A DNA stretch of 64,000 nt from JADJXV01 sp046328995 (GTDB lineage: Bacteria; Bacteroidota; Ignavibacteria; Kapaibacteriales; UBA961). How positions within the stretch are numbered: the stretch's first letter is position 1; every line of letters begins with the position of its first letter. The notes under the pieces are model-generated. The model was not told the origin of the DNA. It did no database searches and saw nothing but the letters and a program-made list of their open reading frames with translations. Both the position numbers and the translations under genes were made by a program. Below are positions 45,927 through 54,965 of this stretch, one piece after another. The stretch is taken from NCBI GenBank assembly GCA_046328995.1, contig JAXLVN010000006.1:299645-363644 (forward strand), written 5' to 3'.

Positions 45927-47225
45927 TTACGAGAGACCGCAGCGCTCAAAGATATAATCGACGCTCTTGAAAATTCCCTTGCCGGACTCAAAAATTGCCC
46001 GTAATTCCTCTGCCGAGATGAGCTTCATCACACCGTCATTTTCCTGCAAAGTGTCGAAAAGCGGTCTGCGCTCAGCCCAGGTACGCATCGCTGCCTGCTG
46101 TACAAGCGCATAGCTCTCCTCGCGGGAAATTCCACGGCGCACGAGCTCGAGCAAAACCGTCTGCGAGAATACTAACCCATGGGTAATATTGATATTACGC
46201 TGCATATTCTCAGGATATACAAGCAATCTGTCAACTAAATTAATCGCCAGATGCAGCATATAATTGAGGGTAATTGTCGAGTCCGGACAAATCACGCGCT
46301 CGACACTGCTGTGCGAAATATCACGTTCGTGCCAGAGAGCATTATTCTCCATTGCCGCCATAGAATTTGCTCGCAGTAATCGTGCCAAGCCGCAAATACG
46401 TTCGCTCACAATCGGATTCCGCTTGTGCGGCATTGCCGAACTTCCCTTCTGACCCTTCGAGAAAAACTCTTCTGCTTCAAGCACTTCCGTACGCTGCAAG
46501 TGTCGGATTTCGGTGGCAATCTTCTCAAGTGACGAACCAATAATCGCGAGCGTCGCCATAAATTCCGAATGCCGATCGCGCTGAATCACCTGCGTCGAAA
46601 CGGGCGCCGGCGTGAGTCCTAATTTCTCGCAGACATATTCCTCGACCTTTGGCGAGAGATGTTCGAACGTCCCCACCGCACCGCTAATCATCCCGGTCGC
46701 AATCACCCGAATACCTTCTTCCAAGCGCTTGATATTCCTCTTACATTCTTCATACCAGAGCGCCAGCTTGAGTCCAAAGGTCGTCGGCTCGGCATGGATA
46801 CCGTGTGAGCGGCCGACGCAGAGAGTGTATTTGAATTCTCCGGCACGACGCGCGAGCACATCCTTGAGGCGGTGCATGTCGGCAAGGAGGAGTTCGCCCG
46901 CTTGCTTAAGCTGCACGGCAAGACACGTATCAAGCACATCGCTCGAGGTCATACCCAAGTGGATAAAACGGGAATTCTCACCCACATACTCGGCGACATT
47001 GGTCAAAAATGCAATCACATCATGCTTGGTGGTCTCTTCGATCTCGAGAATCCGCGCTACGTCAAATTGCGCTTTAGCGCGGATTTCGCGAACAGCCTCC
47101 GGAGGAATAATACCGAGATTAGACTGCGCTTCGCAGGCAAGTATTTCAATTTCAAGCCAGATAGCGTATTTGTTCTGGTCGCTCCAGATGTTCCCCATCT
47201 CGGGGCGTGTGTAACGTTCGATCAT
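45927..47225 (-). CDS. purB: Adenylosuccinate lyase
   Basis: A 432-residue enzyme that cleaves SAICAR and adenylosuccinate to fumarate plus AICAR or AMP, two steps of purine biosynthesis. The sequence shows the start IERYTRPEMGNIWSD, the active-site HDVIAFL and HLGMTSSDVLDT segments, the catalytic His in GRSHGIHAEPTT, and the fumarase-superfamily signature GSSAMPHKRNP. The Met at IERYTRPEM is preferred; another lies five codons earlier. The TPR-LuxR gene follows 21 bases after its stop. Confidence 0.95.
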   Translation of the reverse strand: MIERYTRPEMGNIWSDQNKYAIWLEIEILACEAQSNLGIIPPEAVREIRAKAQFDVARILEIEETTKHDVIAFLTNVAEYVGENSRFIHLGMTSSDVLDTCLAVQLKQAGELLLADMHRLKDVLARRAGEFKYTLCVGRSHGIHAEPTTFGLKLALWYEECKRNIKRLEEGIRVIATGMISGAVGTFEHLSPKVEEYVCEKLGLTPAPVSTQVIQRDRHSEFMATLAIIGSSLEKIATEIRHLQRTEVLEAEEFFSKGQKGSSAMPHKRNPIVSERICGLARLLRANSMAAMENNALWHERDISHSSVERVICPDSTITLNYMLHLAINLVDRLLVYPENMQRNINITHGLVFSQTVLLELVRRGISREESYALVQQAAMRTWAERRPLFDTLQENDGVMKLISAEELRAIFESGKGIFKSVDYIFERCGLS

Positions 47226-47662
47226 AAATATAGTAGTCACATAGAAGGATAAAACAACGATTATTCAACCGCAAAAATAACGGAATTTCAGGACATTAGT
47301 CGTACGTCGGTAAGTCGGTAAGTCGTAAGTCGGTAAGAAACTGTAGGGGCGAATTGCATTCGCCCAAGTCGAGATGATGGTCGGTACGTCGTACGTCGTA
47401 AGACTGTAGGGGCGAATTGCATTCGCTCAAGTCGAGATGATGGTCGGTACGTCGTAAGTCGGTAAGTCGGTAAGAAACTGTAGGGGCGAATTGCATTCGC
47501 CCAAGTCGAGATGATGGTCGGTACGTCGTACGTCGATGATACGTTATTCCATAGTCCATTGAGTCGTTAGAGTTCCTAAAGTCGATAGTCATCTACCTCT
47601 AGCACTACTAACACCAACAGCCCATGATGGAAATCATGGGCTGTTGGTTGAGAATACACATT
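47226..47662. repeat. 437-base gap with three palindromic elements and GTAAGTCG arrays
   Basis: Three copies of the GGGCGAATTGCATTCGCCC element, all in the same orientation, lie at 47343-47365, 47406-47428 (one mismatch, cgctc) and 47480-47502. They are separated by nearly identical tails (aagtcgagatgatggtcggtacgtcg). Words gtaagtcggtaagtcg fill 47300-47335 and 47455-47472. The unit of about 64-75 bases is thus tandemly repeated. 47614-47647 is a perfect hairpin, listed separately. No gene is supported. Confidence 0.9.
47614..47647. terminator. Hairpin downstream of the YCF48-like cargo gene
   Basis: The 14-base arms ccaacagcccatgat and atcatgggctgttgg are separated by a short ggaa loop. It lies 16 bases beyond the stop of the minus-strand cargo gene, but has no U-tail. 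The core AGCCCATGAT ... ATCATGGG recurs at 52392-52413 and 52479-52501, so it is also a repeat family. Confidence 0.7.
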
Positions 47663-50083
47663 TTATCGAACAATCACCACCGGCTTGGAAATAATTCCCG
47701 CCGGAGTCCGCACCTGCACAAAATACATACCCGCCGGCAAGCCCGACACATCCACCTCCTGCGAACCGCTTACGACTATCGGCTTACCACTTACGACTAC
47801 CGGCTTACGACTAACCTCCATCCCCAAGGTGTTGAGAATTTTCACCGACAAGATATTATCTATCCCGCTGATTGAGAATGTCGTGCTTGTAGGATTGGGG
47901 GAGATGGTGATTTCGCTTGTAGGAACATCAATTATCTCATCCACTCCTGTCGGTTCTTTACCATACTTCCACCTGTAGAGCATACTATTATCACCGAACA
48001 TAAAGAAAGTCGTCGAGTCGGCGCGATAGAATGCGCGATATGAATTGGATGTAAGTGGACCATTATTGTATGTCATTTCTTTCCATGACGTTCCGCCATC
48101 GGTGGTGCGGATTACTTTGTTGTTGAATTCATAGCTCAGATAGAGCATATAATTCATGGAGTCAATTCCCATAACATCCATAAATTGAAGCGAGTATGTT
48201 TCCGGCTTCGAAGGTAAAAAGGGCTGCATGTCAATGACGGTGCGCTTCCATGTTTCACCGCCATCGTTGGTAGAAAATAATATAGGAATACGACCTGTTT
48301 GACTCCTAGTACTGTCATGTTCAAATGCAGCAATCCATCCGTGAAGTGGGTCTGTGAAGTGCATATTTTGATTCCAAAATTTATCCCTACTACCAATTAC
48401 AGAATAAGGAGTTTTATCTATCCAAGTACTCCCCCCATCGGATGAATAATGAAGCCGACCTTGCTTCATTTTGACTTGCCTTGCCAGTGAGTCGGTCGTA
48501 AATGGTTGCTCTAAGAGCCATCCATGCTTATCATCGGTAAAATAAGGCACTGAAACACGGCTAATGGTATCGATATTCGTTGCAACTTTTTTCCACGTAG
48601 TGCCTGCATCGTCAGTACGAATAATGACATTCGAATACCCATAATACTCTGTACAAAAAGCAGTTGTAGAATTCAGAATAGAGATGTCCATTATTTCCGG
48701 TCTTCTCAGGTTTTTAGAAATTCCTCTGTCAATGATGGAGAGTTTCCAGCTTTTCCCACCATCCTGCGTTGAATAAATTCTGCCGGAATCTGCCCCTATA
48801 ATGCCAAATTTATCCTTAAACTTCATATCATAGAAAAAGCCACCCTTTGATGTCTGCGACTTTTTCCACGATGTTCCGGCATCTGCTGTTTCAAATATCT
48901 CTCCCTTGTTTGAGCTCGCTATCCAATGCAAAGGTGAGGTAGAATATACATTCGTAAAATAATTAAAAGTAGTAGTACAATAGCCAAGTAATTCTGTCTT
49001 TTCAGCGTTCAATCGAGCTTCAAATAGCGGACTATTGGGTCCTCCGGCAATAATTACTGACGAACCAGCAATATGCTTTCCGGTTGAATCATATTGATTA
49101 AATCCTACAACAATAATACTATCAGGATTGAGTAATACCATGCGCCGCCAGTACCCCTTGCCGGCATTATTATAACGACCGTCATAATTTTTGAAAATAG
49201 GATCGTATCCGGAACCGATTAACCGCTGCCAAGTCTTACCTGCATCTAGGGTATAGTGAATTCTTGCATAATCTACAAACGTTGAAAATGACCCCGTCGT
49301 CCCTAATCTTCCGCACATATACCCCACACTGTCATTGGCAAACTGAATATCAAAGATTTCAGCCGATGTCGATAGATCAGGCATAATAAATATGTTTTGG
49401 TCAAATTGCCATGATGCACCAGCATCGGTTGAGCGATAGATGGCACTGCTATCACCACCGACAAGGAGTATCGAATTCGTGATCCAGCTCACCGTATAAA
49501 GATCGACGACAATGCCGCTCGGAATGGTTTTCCATGATTCTCCACTATCGGTGCTACGCAAAATAATACCATTCTTACCCGATGCAATACAAGTACTTCC
49601 TTTGCAACTTACGCTCAGCAAGCTCGCCAAAGTACCACTTGGAATACTTGACCAATTGAGTCCTTTATCAATAGTTTTAAGAATGGTGCCATTACTTCCC
49701 ACGAGGATGGCAGAGGTTGGAGAGAGAGAGGAGAATTTATAGAGAGAATCGGATGTGCCGCTGATAATCGCCAACCACGAATTTCCGCCGTCGGTCGAAC
49801 GGAGAATCGTGCCGCCATTGCCTGCAACGACAGCCGTCGTAGCATCAAAAAAATGAAGGGCATAGAAATCTTTGGAAGTGCCGCAGGCGATGCGTTTCCA
49901 TGTATGAAAGCCGTCGTCGGTCATGAGAATCGTGCCGAGCTTGCCGACTGCTACGCCGTGTTCACCGCTGATGATGTGGACATCGTGCAGGTCGGTGCCT
50001 TGTTCGGGGATGAAGACAGATTCCCACTGGGCGGAGGCGCACAACGTACACAAGAAAAAGAGAATTAAGTTGATAACTTTCAT
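47663..50083 (-). CDS. T9SS-exported YCF48/BNR-type propeller protein with repeat insertion in its sorting domain
   Basis: An 806-residue secreted protein (signal peptide ending CASAQ). From about residue 20 to 710 it is built of YCF48/Ycf48-BNR blades, each with a hallmark like TILMTDDGFHTWKRI, TILRSTDGGNSW, AIYRSTDAGASW, RIYSTQDGGKSWK and VIRTDDAGTTWKK, an elongated propeller seen in many FCB secreted proteins. The end is a Por sorting domain (ISPNPTSTTFSISG ... LPAGMYFVQVRTP). Residues 755-774 (SRKPVVVSGKPIVVSGSQ) are coded by words of the gtcgtaagtggtaag type, the same words that fill the next intergenic gap, so a repeat has expanded in frame inside the sorting domain. Confidence 0.9.
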   Translation of the reverse strand: MKVINLILFFLCTLCASAQWESVFIPEQGTDLHDVHIISGEHGVAVGKLGTILMTDDGFHTWKRIACGTSKDFYALHFFDATTAVVAGNGGTILRSTDGGNSWLAIISGTSDSLYKFSSLSPTSAILVGSNGTILKTIDKGLNWSSIPSGTLASLLSVSCKGSTCIASGKNGIILRSTDSGESWKTIPSGIVVDLYTVSWITNSILLVGGDSSAIYRSTDAGASWQFDQNIFIMPDLSTSAEIFDIQFANDSVGYMCGRLGTTGSFSTFVDYARIHYTLDAGKTWQRLIGSGYDPIFKNYDGRYNNAGKGYWRRMVLLNPDSIIVVGFNQYDSTGKHIAGSSVIIAGGPNSPLFEARLNAEKTELLGYCTTTFNYFTNVYSTSPLHWIASSNKGEIFETADAGTSWKKSQTSKGGFFYDMKFKDKFGIIGADSGRIYSTQDGGKSWKLSIIDRGISKNLRRPEIMDISILNSTTAFCTEYYGYSNVIIRTDDAGTTWKKVATNIDTISRVSVPYFTDDKHGWLLEQPFTTDSLARQVKMKQGRLHYSSDGGSTWIDKTPYSVIGSRDKFWNQNMHFTDPLHGWIAAFEHDSTRSQTGRIPILFSTNDGGETWKRTVIDMQPFLPSKPETYSLQFMDVMGIDSMNYMLYLSYEFNNKVIRTTDGGTSWKEMTYNNGPLTSNSYRAFYRADSTTFFMFGDNSMLYRWKYGKEPTGVDEIIDVPTSEITISPNPTSTTFSISGIDNILSVKILNTLGMEVSRKPVVVSGKPIVVSGSQEVDVSGLPAGMYFVQVRTPAGIISKPVVIVR

Positions 50084-50111
50084 AACATTCTGAATTTAAG
50101 TTAGTTAATAT

Positions 50112-50136
50112 GCCGTACGATTTGAAATCGTACGGC
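50112..50136. terminator. Perfect hairpin downstream of the cysteine-rich protein gene
   Basis: gccgtacgattt and aaatcgtacggc form a 12-base perfect stem around a single g. It lies 43 bases beyond the stop of the minus-strand cysteine-rich protein and just upstream of the YCF48-like gene. A U-tail is lacking. Confidence 0.65.
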
Positions 50137-50178
50137 ATTGCTATTGAGATATTTCTACGTTACCAATATTTTGATTTG

Positions 50179-50997
50179 CTAATCCGGATTTGTGATACAT
50201 GTTGTAATATAACATTGCTCATCAATTTCTGGGCATGTTTGACTAGCTGGATAAAAATTAATGAATGTTTCAACGATTTCATCATTGTCATCGTAACAAT
50301 AGCTAAATTTTTTAATACAACAGTAGTCATTACAAGGCAAATAGCGTGCTGTAACATTTGCTGAGGATGGAAGGACTCCTTGACTCAATAAATAAGAAGT
50401 CACTTGATTTTGGTAGTAATTCGTGTAATTGCCAAGTGAATCATAGCGATTTGTTTTTGCTATATCTATAACATGTGTATGTTGTACTGGTGGTCCACCT
50501 GCGGGATTAGATGTAAACCATGTTATAGTCCACTCTTCTCTAAAACATGAAGCATAGCTCGAACTATACGATACGGCGTTATATGGGCATCTAACGTCAC
50601 CTTTTTTATCTTTATAATCAGCATCAAAAAGTGAAGTTAGTAGGCCATTTATAGCTCTATTTACTATAGCTGCATCAGCAATATTAAATACAGCCGCATC
50701 TGCTGCAGCATCGTAGCACGGAGGAGGATCGCCGTCCGGGTCAAAACCCGCAACCTCAATAATTCTAATTTCATTACATCGTCGCTGATAGGTTACCCAT
50801 AAATCTGCATATATTGGTATGCCATTACATGGCGCGGCACTTTTGCCTGGTAGGAAAATACCAAATACATGCCCAAACGTATTGGCAGACCAAGGGTCTG
50901 TACAACCTGAATTTGGTAGTTCGCATCCATATTGCGCTGAAACTTTAACTGTTCCAAAAGAAAAGAGCATAAAAAAGAAAATAACAAAATGTTTCAT
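50179..50997 (-). CDS. Cysteine-rich secreted protein of unknown function
   Basis: A 272-residue exported protein. The Met at MKHFVIFFFMLFSFG starts a standard signal peptide (cleaved near VSAQ); the 62 codons upstream in the same frame are AT-rich and not typical of a gene. The mature part contains 14 cysteines (YGCELPNSGC, GDPPPCYDAA, VRCPYNA, ASCFREEW, PCNDYCCIKKFSYC, CPEIDEQCYITTC), consistent with seven disulfides in the oxidising periplasm or outside. No domain is recognised. The gene has lower GC than its neighbours and lies upstream of the YCF48-like cargo with a 95-base gap. Function unknown. Confidence 0.7.
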   Translation of the reverse strand: MKHFVIFFFMLFSFGTVKVSAQYGCELPNSGCTDPWSANTFGHVFGIFLPGKSAAPCNGIPIYADLWVTYQRRCNEIRIIEVAGFDPDGDPPPCYDAAADAAVFNIADAAIVNRAINGLLTSLFDADYKDKKGDVRCPYNAVSYSSSYASCFREEWTITWFTSNPAGGPPVQHTHVIDIAKTNRYDSLGNYTNYYQNQVTSYLLSQGVLPSSANVTARYLPCNDYCCIKKFSYCYDDNDEIVETFINFYPASQTCPEIDEQCYITTCITNPD

Positions 50998-51470
50998 AGT
51001 ATAACTTTTCTTAAAAATTTGAAAAATGAGAAGGGAATAAATAGAAAATACCGAGAAGGTGAAGGTTAGAGGCGGGGGGCGAGCGGTCGCGGAGAAAATG
51101 AAACAATCGAGAATAAATACCGAGCAGCAAGCATGGATATACCTTGACTTGGCGGGGAAAGCCCGAAGCCCGAAGCCATGCAAGGAGTACTGTAATTTCT
51201 TATATATCGAAAGTTACGCATAGAAAACATGAAAATGCGTAGTAGTAAGTGAATTATAGCGCAACTTACTTATTTCTTTTTCTTTCACCAAGTAATTTTT
51301 CCCGTTTCATGGTAGTCGATGCAAAATAAAATACTTTGAGCAATTTTTGTGATATTTTGAAGATTGAATGGTGTTGTATTGGCTATCAGTAAAGTCAAAC
51401 TTCCAAGGTGTGGACGGCAAGGGTGACCGCAGGCGAACGTTTGGAATATGCAGAAGGGGAACCCAAAATA
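50998..51470. other. 473-base gap
   Basis: Mainly AT-rich sequence upstream of the cysteine-rich gene, with its promoter somewhere close to 51000. 51408-51432 (gacggcaagggtgaccgcaggcg) is an inverted match to 17178-17215. The gap ends at the stop of the second nucleoside phosphorylase. No gene, tandem array or clear RNA is seen. Confidence 0.45.
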
Positions 51471-52280
51471 TCAGCATTCTTCAAGAAGACGACGCACCAA
51501 TCTCTTCATATTCTGCTCCGCCATTGCCGCCGTCGTGAGCACTTCTTCATGCGACACATGGCGGGGAGCATCCGGACGGCATTCGTTGGTAACAAGCGAG
51601 AGACCAAGCACTTCCATGCGAAGTGAACGTGCTGCGAGCGTCTCGGGAACGCTGCTCATGCCGACGACATCGGCACCAATTGTGCGCATGAAGCGGAGTT
51701 CGGCTCGGGTTTCGTAGTTGGGGCCTGTCACCGCCAGATACGTTCCTTTGCGCAGCGTCAGCGCCTCGCGGAGAGCGTAATCTTCGGCAAGTGCTGCGAG
51801 CCGCCGCGAATACGGCGCGCTCATATCCGGGAAACGGTGGCGCTCATCACGGCTGATGAGCGGATTCTCCCATTGCAGGTTGATATGATCATCGATGAGC
51901 ATGATATCACCGGCACGAAAAAGAGGATTGAGCCCACCACAGGCATTGGTCAACAGGAGAATCGACGCGCCAAGCTGCTGCACGACTCTGAGCGGAAATA
52001 CAACCTCCGCCGCCGAATAACCCTCATAATAATGAAAGCGACCCTGCATCACTGCAACTGCTGTACCGCTAAGATTACCAAGGACTAACGCGCCCCGATG
52101 AGAATCGACCGTCGAAACCGGAAAGTGCGGGATTGTGCGATATTCAAGCGTGGCGAGAATATCCATTCCGTCGGTAATTGCGCCGAGTCCGCTGCCGAGG
52201 ATAATCGCTACTTTTGGACGAAAGTGTGGCGGAAGTACGGAGGCTATGTAGCTTGCAGATTCGGTAAGATGATTATTCAT
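51471..52280 (-). CDS. Purine nucleoside phosphorylase, trimeric type, Asn at the base-reading position
   Basis: A 269-residue paralogue of the protein at 4.4-5.2 kb with the same motif order: AIILGSGLGAITDG (25-38), STVDSHRGALVLG, MQGRFHYYEGY (78-88), LTNACGGLNP, AVTGPNYETRAELR and VGMSSVPE. At the position equivalent to human Asn243 it has Asn232 (SLVTNEC), the residue that reads the O6 of inosine and guanosine, whereas the first copy has Asp. The two copies are therefore probably not redundant. It stands alone between a 473-base and a 584-base gap. Assignment to the family is secure, the specificity is inference. Confidence 0.92.
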   Translation of the reverse strand: MNNHLTESASYIASVLPPHFRPKVAIILGSGLGAITDGMDILATLEYRTIPHFPVSTVDSHRGALVLGNLSGTAVAVMQGRFHYYEGYSAAEVVFPLRVVQQLGASILLLTNACGGLNPLFRAGDIMLIDDHINLQWENPLISRDERHRFPDMSAPYSRRLAALAEDYALREALTLRKGTYLAVTGPNYETRAELRFMRTIGADVVGMSSVPETLAARSLRMEVLGLSLVTNECRPDAPRHVSHEEVLTTAAMAEQNMKRLVRRLLEEC

Positions 52281-52864
52281 AAAAATGATACATGGGTTTG
52301 AAGTACAACAAAAGGCAAAATACTATCCTGTCATTCTGCGTTCCCAAGTGGCAGCCGACCCTATCAAGAGCAATGACATAAGGCAAAAAATAGCCCATGA
52401 TTGTAATCATGGGATGAAGTCGTGACAAGAATTCGCAAACCGTTTTAACGGTTTACGGATCGTTGTCCCGGCTCTTGACCCCATGATGAAAATCATGGGC
52501 TATGTTTTCCTTGTCTTGTGTCATTGTTTTTGATAGGAGCGGGCTTGTGCTCCTTAAGAACTGTTAATGACACATAAGAAGCAAACAACATAATTAGCAT
52601 ATACATCATATTGTTATTCCATCGCCTTAAATCCCCTTCGTTTGCTGCGCAAACATTTTCCCCTTTATCAAGGGGACGTTCTTGGTCTTTGACCCCTTGA
52701 TAAAGGGGTCGCCGTCTTCGGCGGGGGATTTCTTTAGGCAAGCATGTGTCATTGCATCCTGTTACGGGTGTTTATACGCCCGTTGGGGACTCAGCATATC
52801 GAACGATTTACAGACACAATAAACTCTCAAGAGTGTTCGATTTTTTACTTATTTCTTCTTACGT
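52281..52864. repeat. 584-base gap with nested inverted-repeat elements
   Basis: No gene is supported. 52392-52413 and 52479-52501 are two copies of a hairpin with arms like tagcccatgat / atcatggg, flanking a third palindrome aaaccgttttaacggttt (52437-52454). 52629-52731 is a larger imperfect inverted repeat bounded by aaatcccc and gggggattt that contains cccctttatcaagggg and its inverse ccccttgataaagggg. These resemble non-autonomous mobile or REP-like units; no transposase is near. Confidence 0.8.
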
Positions 52865-53575
52865 TTACCGAGCCGGATACTGACGTTCGCCAAAAATAGC
52901 AGTCCCAATCCGCACAAATGTCGCACCTTCCTCAATCGCTAGCGGATAGTCGCCGCTCATACCCATCGAGAGATGCCGAATATTTTGCTCGGGATACTGC
53001 TTTTGAAGGGTATCGCGCATACCGCGCAGGAGTTTGAATTCCCGGCGCAATTCTTCATCGGTCGCCGTGAACGATGGAATTGTCATCAGTCCGCAGACTC
53101 TTATTCCGGTGAGCGGGAGAATTTCATGGATTATCGCATCGAGTTCGGCGGGTTCACAACCGGACTTCGACTCCTCACCCGACGTATTCACCTGCACGCA
53201 AATATCAATTACTCTTGAATTTTTAATGGCTTGCGTCGATATTTCCCGGGCGAGTTTTATGGAATCGACCGAGTGAATCATCGTCACAAACGGTGCGAGG
53301 AGCTTGACTTTATTCGTCTGAAGATGTCCGATAAAATGCCATTCCGGGGTGAGTCCGAGGGCGGAGAGAGCGAGGAATTTTTCGTGGAGTTCGAGCACGT
53401 AATTCTCACCGAAGGTCGTGATACCGGCGTGAAATGCTTCGATGAGTACACTCGCGGGCTGTGTCTTGGAAACGGCGATGATGCGCACTGCGTCATCGGG
53501 ACGTCCGGCTGCGTGAGCGCATTCTTGTACATGCTTCGAAATTTGCAAATAGCGTTCTGCGAGTGTGTCGGCCAT
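52865..53575 (-). CDS. YggS family pyridoxal-phosphate-binding protein
   Basis: A 236-residue PLP homeostasis protein from the Met at MADTLAERY, which fits the family length; the longest frame adds 23 spurious residues. Characteristic parts: RIIAVSKTQP with the PLP-binding Lys, TTFGENYVLEL, WHFIGHLQTNKVK, MIHSVDS, DICVQVNTSGEESKSGC, VCGLMTIPS and SMGMSGDYPLAIEEGATFVRIGTAIFG. It is a single-domain (beta/alpha)8 barrel and keeps PLP supply balanced; no catalysed reaction is known. Single minus-strand gene, divergent from the metallophosphoesterase gene. Confidence 0.94.
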   Translation of the reverse strand: MADTLAERYLQISKHVQECAHAAGRPDDAVRIIAVSKTQPASVLIEAFHAGITTFGENYVLELHEKFLALSALGLTPEWHFIGHLQTNKVKLLAPFVTMIHSVDSIKLAREISTQAIKNSRVIDICVQVNTSGEESKSGCEPAELDAIIHEILPLTGIRVCGLMTIPSFTATDEELRREFKLLRGMRDTLQKQYPEQNIRHLSMGMSGDYPLAIEEGATFVRIGTAIFGERQYPAR

Positions 53576-53821
53576 GGAAATTGAATGAATCGTAGGAGGA
53601 ATTTTCCGGCAAAAATACAGACTTTGCCGCGTCTTGAAATACATGCCGGCCTGAGCGGTTGAGAATTATTTGATATATTTACAATACGAAAGAAGTGCGG
53701 CACATGATTGCAGGATAAGATTAGACAAAGTAAGAGTTTTATTTACAGAGCGTTATGCACAATCTTGTTTTCGTATTTCCGAATATTATATGACAATTAC
53801 CCACATTTTGGAGAAGTGAAC

Positions 53822-54760
53822 ATGAATCGTCGATTTATTATTCTCAGCATGCTGATTGCCTTGTCGGGCTGCGGCTCGATGTTTGATTTGTTTGGCGGGG
53901 AAGACAAGGTCAAGAACGCGCAACCGGTACCGAAATTTACGGTTGAGACATTCAAGGGGATGCCCCAAACCCGCTTTTTAATTCTCGGCGATTGGGGTGC
54001 AGGCGGGAAATTCCAACGTCAGGTGGCGGACGCGATGCTGGAAAAAGCGAAGGCCGATAAGCCGGAATTTATCATTTCGGTGGGCGATAATTTTTATCCG
54101 GGCGGCGTCAATTCGACGGATGACAAACAGTGGAAGACGAAGTTTGAGGATATGTACACCGGCGACGCGCTTGCGATTCCATGGTATGTAGCCCTCGGCA
54201 ATCATGACTATCTGCTCAATGTCGATGCGCAGGTTGAGTATCATGCCATCAACCCACGGTGGAATATGCCGGCACGGTATTATACATTTGAGAAAAATTT
54301 TGGCGGGGTGACGGTCGAATTCTTCGTGCTCGATACCGATGCGCTGAAAAATGGAGACCCGACCGAACAAGTCGCATGGTTCAAAAAAGCACTTGCTGCT
54401 TCGAAAGCCCATTGGAAAATAGTCATCGGGCACCATCCGATTCGGAGCTACGGTTCGCATGGGGAAGAACGTGTAATGGTCAAATCCATCAAGCCCTTGC
54501 TTGATCAATACGGTGTGCAGGTTTTTTTATGCGGACACGAGCACGATTTACAATGCATTAAAAATCCTGCCGATAAATTTACGTGTGTTGTTTCCGGAGG
54601 CGGGGGAGGTTCGCGGAGTACAAGCTACGGCGAGCATACACTTTTTGCAGCGACGAACGGTGGCTTCTGCGCGGCGATTATCACGAAGGATAAGTTTCAT
54701 ATTCAATGGCTCAATCGCAAGGCGGAGGTGATGTTTGCGCATACGGTAGCGCATTTTTAG
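53822..54760 (+). CDS. Metallophosphoesterase lipoprotein, purple acid phosphatase-like
   Basis: A 312-residue lipoprotein; the start is the ATG after ggagaagtgaac, giving a short signal with lipobox LSGC (Cys17). The mature domain shows the five metallophosphoesterase blocks of small purple acid phosphatases: LGDWG (55-59), SVGDNFYPGG, LGNHDYLL, VIGHHPIRSYGSHG and FLCGHEHDLQC. It therefore should bind two metal ions and hydrolyse phosphoesters at the cell envelope. The Tyr after the GDNF block, which gives purple colour in mammalian enzymes, is present (GDNFY). The 90-base frame upstream belongs to a longer, unlikely start. Divergent from yggS. Confidence 0.9.
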   Translation: MNRRFIILSMLIALSGCGSMFDLFGGEDKVKNAQPVPKFTVETFKGMPQTRFLILGDWGAGGKFQRQVADAMLEKAKADKPEFIISVGDNFYPGGVNSTDDKQWKTKFEDMYTGDALAIPWYVALGNHDYLLNVDAQVEYHAINPRWNMPARYYTFEKNFGGVTVEFFVLDTDALKNGDPTEQVAWFKKALAASKAHWKIVIGHHPIRSYGSHGEERVMVKSIKPLLDQYGVQVFLCGHEHDLQCIKNPADKFTCVVSGGGGGSRSTSYGEHTLFAATNGGFCAAIITKDKFHIQWLNRKAEVMFAHTVAHF

Positions 54761-54775
54761 GGATAGAATTTCCAG

Positions 54776-54930
54776 GTAGGGGCAATCCTTTACGGTTGCC
54801 CCATATACGGTTAAATACACCTAACATTTTGCAACCGCAAGGGATTGCCCCTACGATTTTTCCATTTCTCTGTTGGCAATTTTTAAAAATACACCTATCG
54901 ACGGGCAACCACAAGAGATTGCCCCTACGG
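54776..54930. repeat. Dispersed GTAGGGGCAATCC inverted-repeat family
   Basis: gtaggggcaatcc at 54776-54788 and its inverse at 54842-54854 (ggattgcccctac) bound a 79-base imperfect inverted repeat with an inner gcaaccgcaa box. A third arm, gattgcccctac, is at 54917-54928 after an inner gggcaaccacaag. It is a different family from the GGGCGAAT palindrome but shares the gtagggg ends. Confidence 0.85.
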
Positions 54931-54965
54931 TCGTTAATGTTTTCATTCTTTGATTACCCAACCGA

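Noticed and set aside
52493..52741. 82-codon minus-strand frame in the repeat-rich gap
   Set aside because: Almost wholly derived from the inverted-repeat elements, so no gene is supported.
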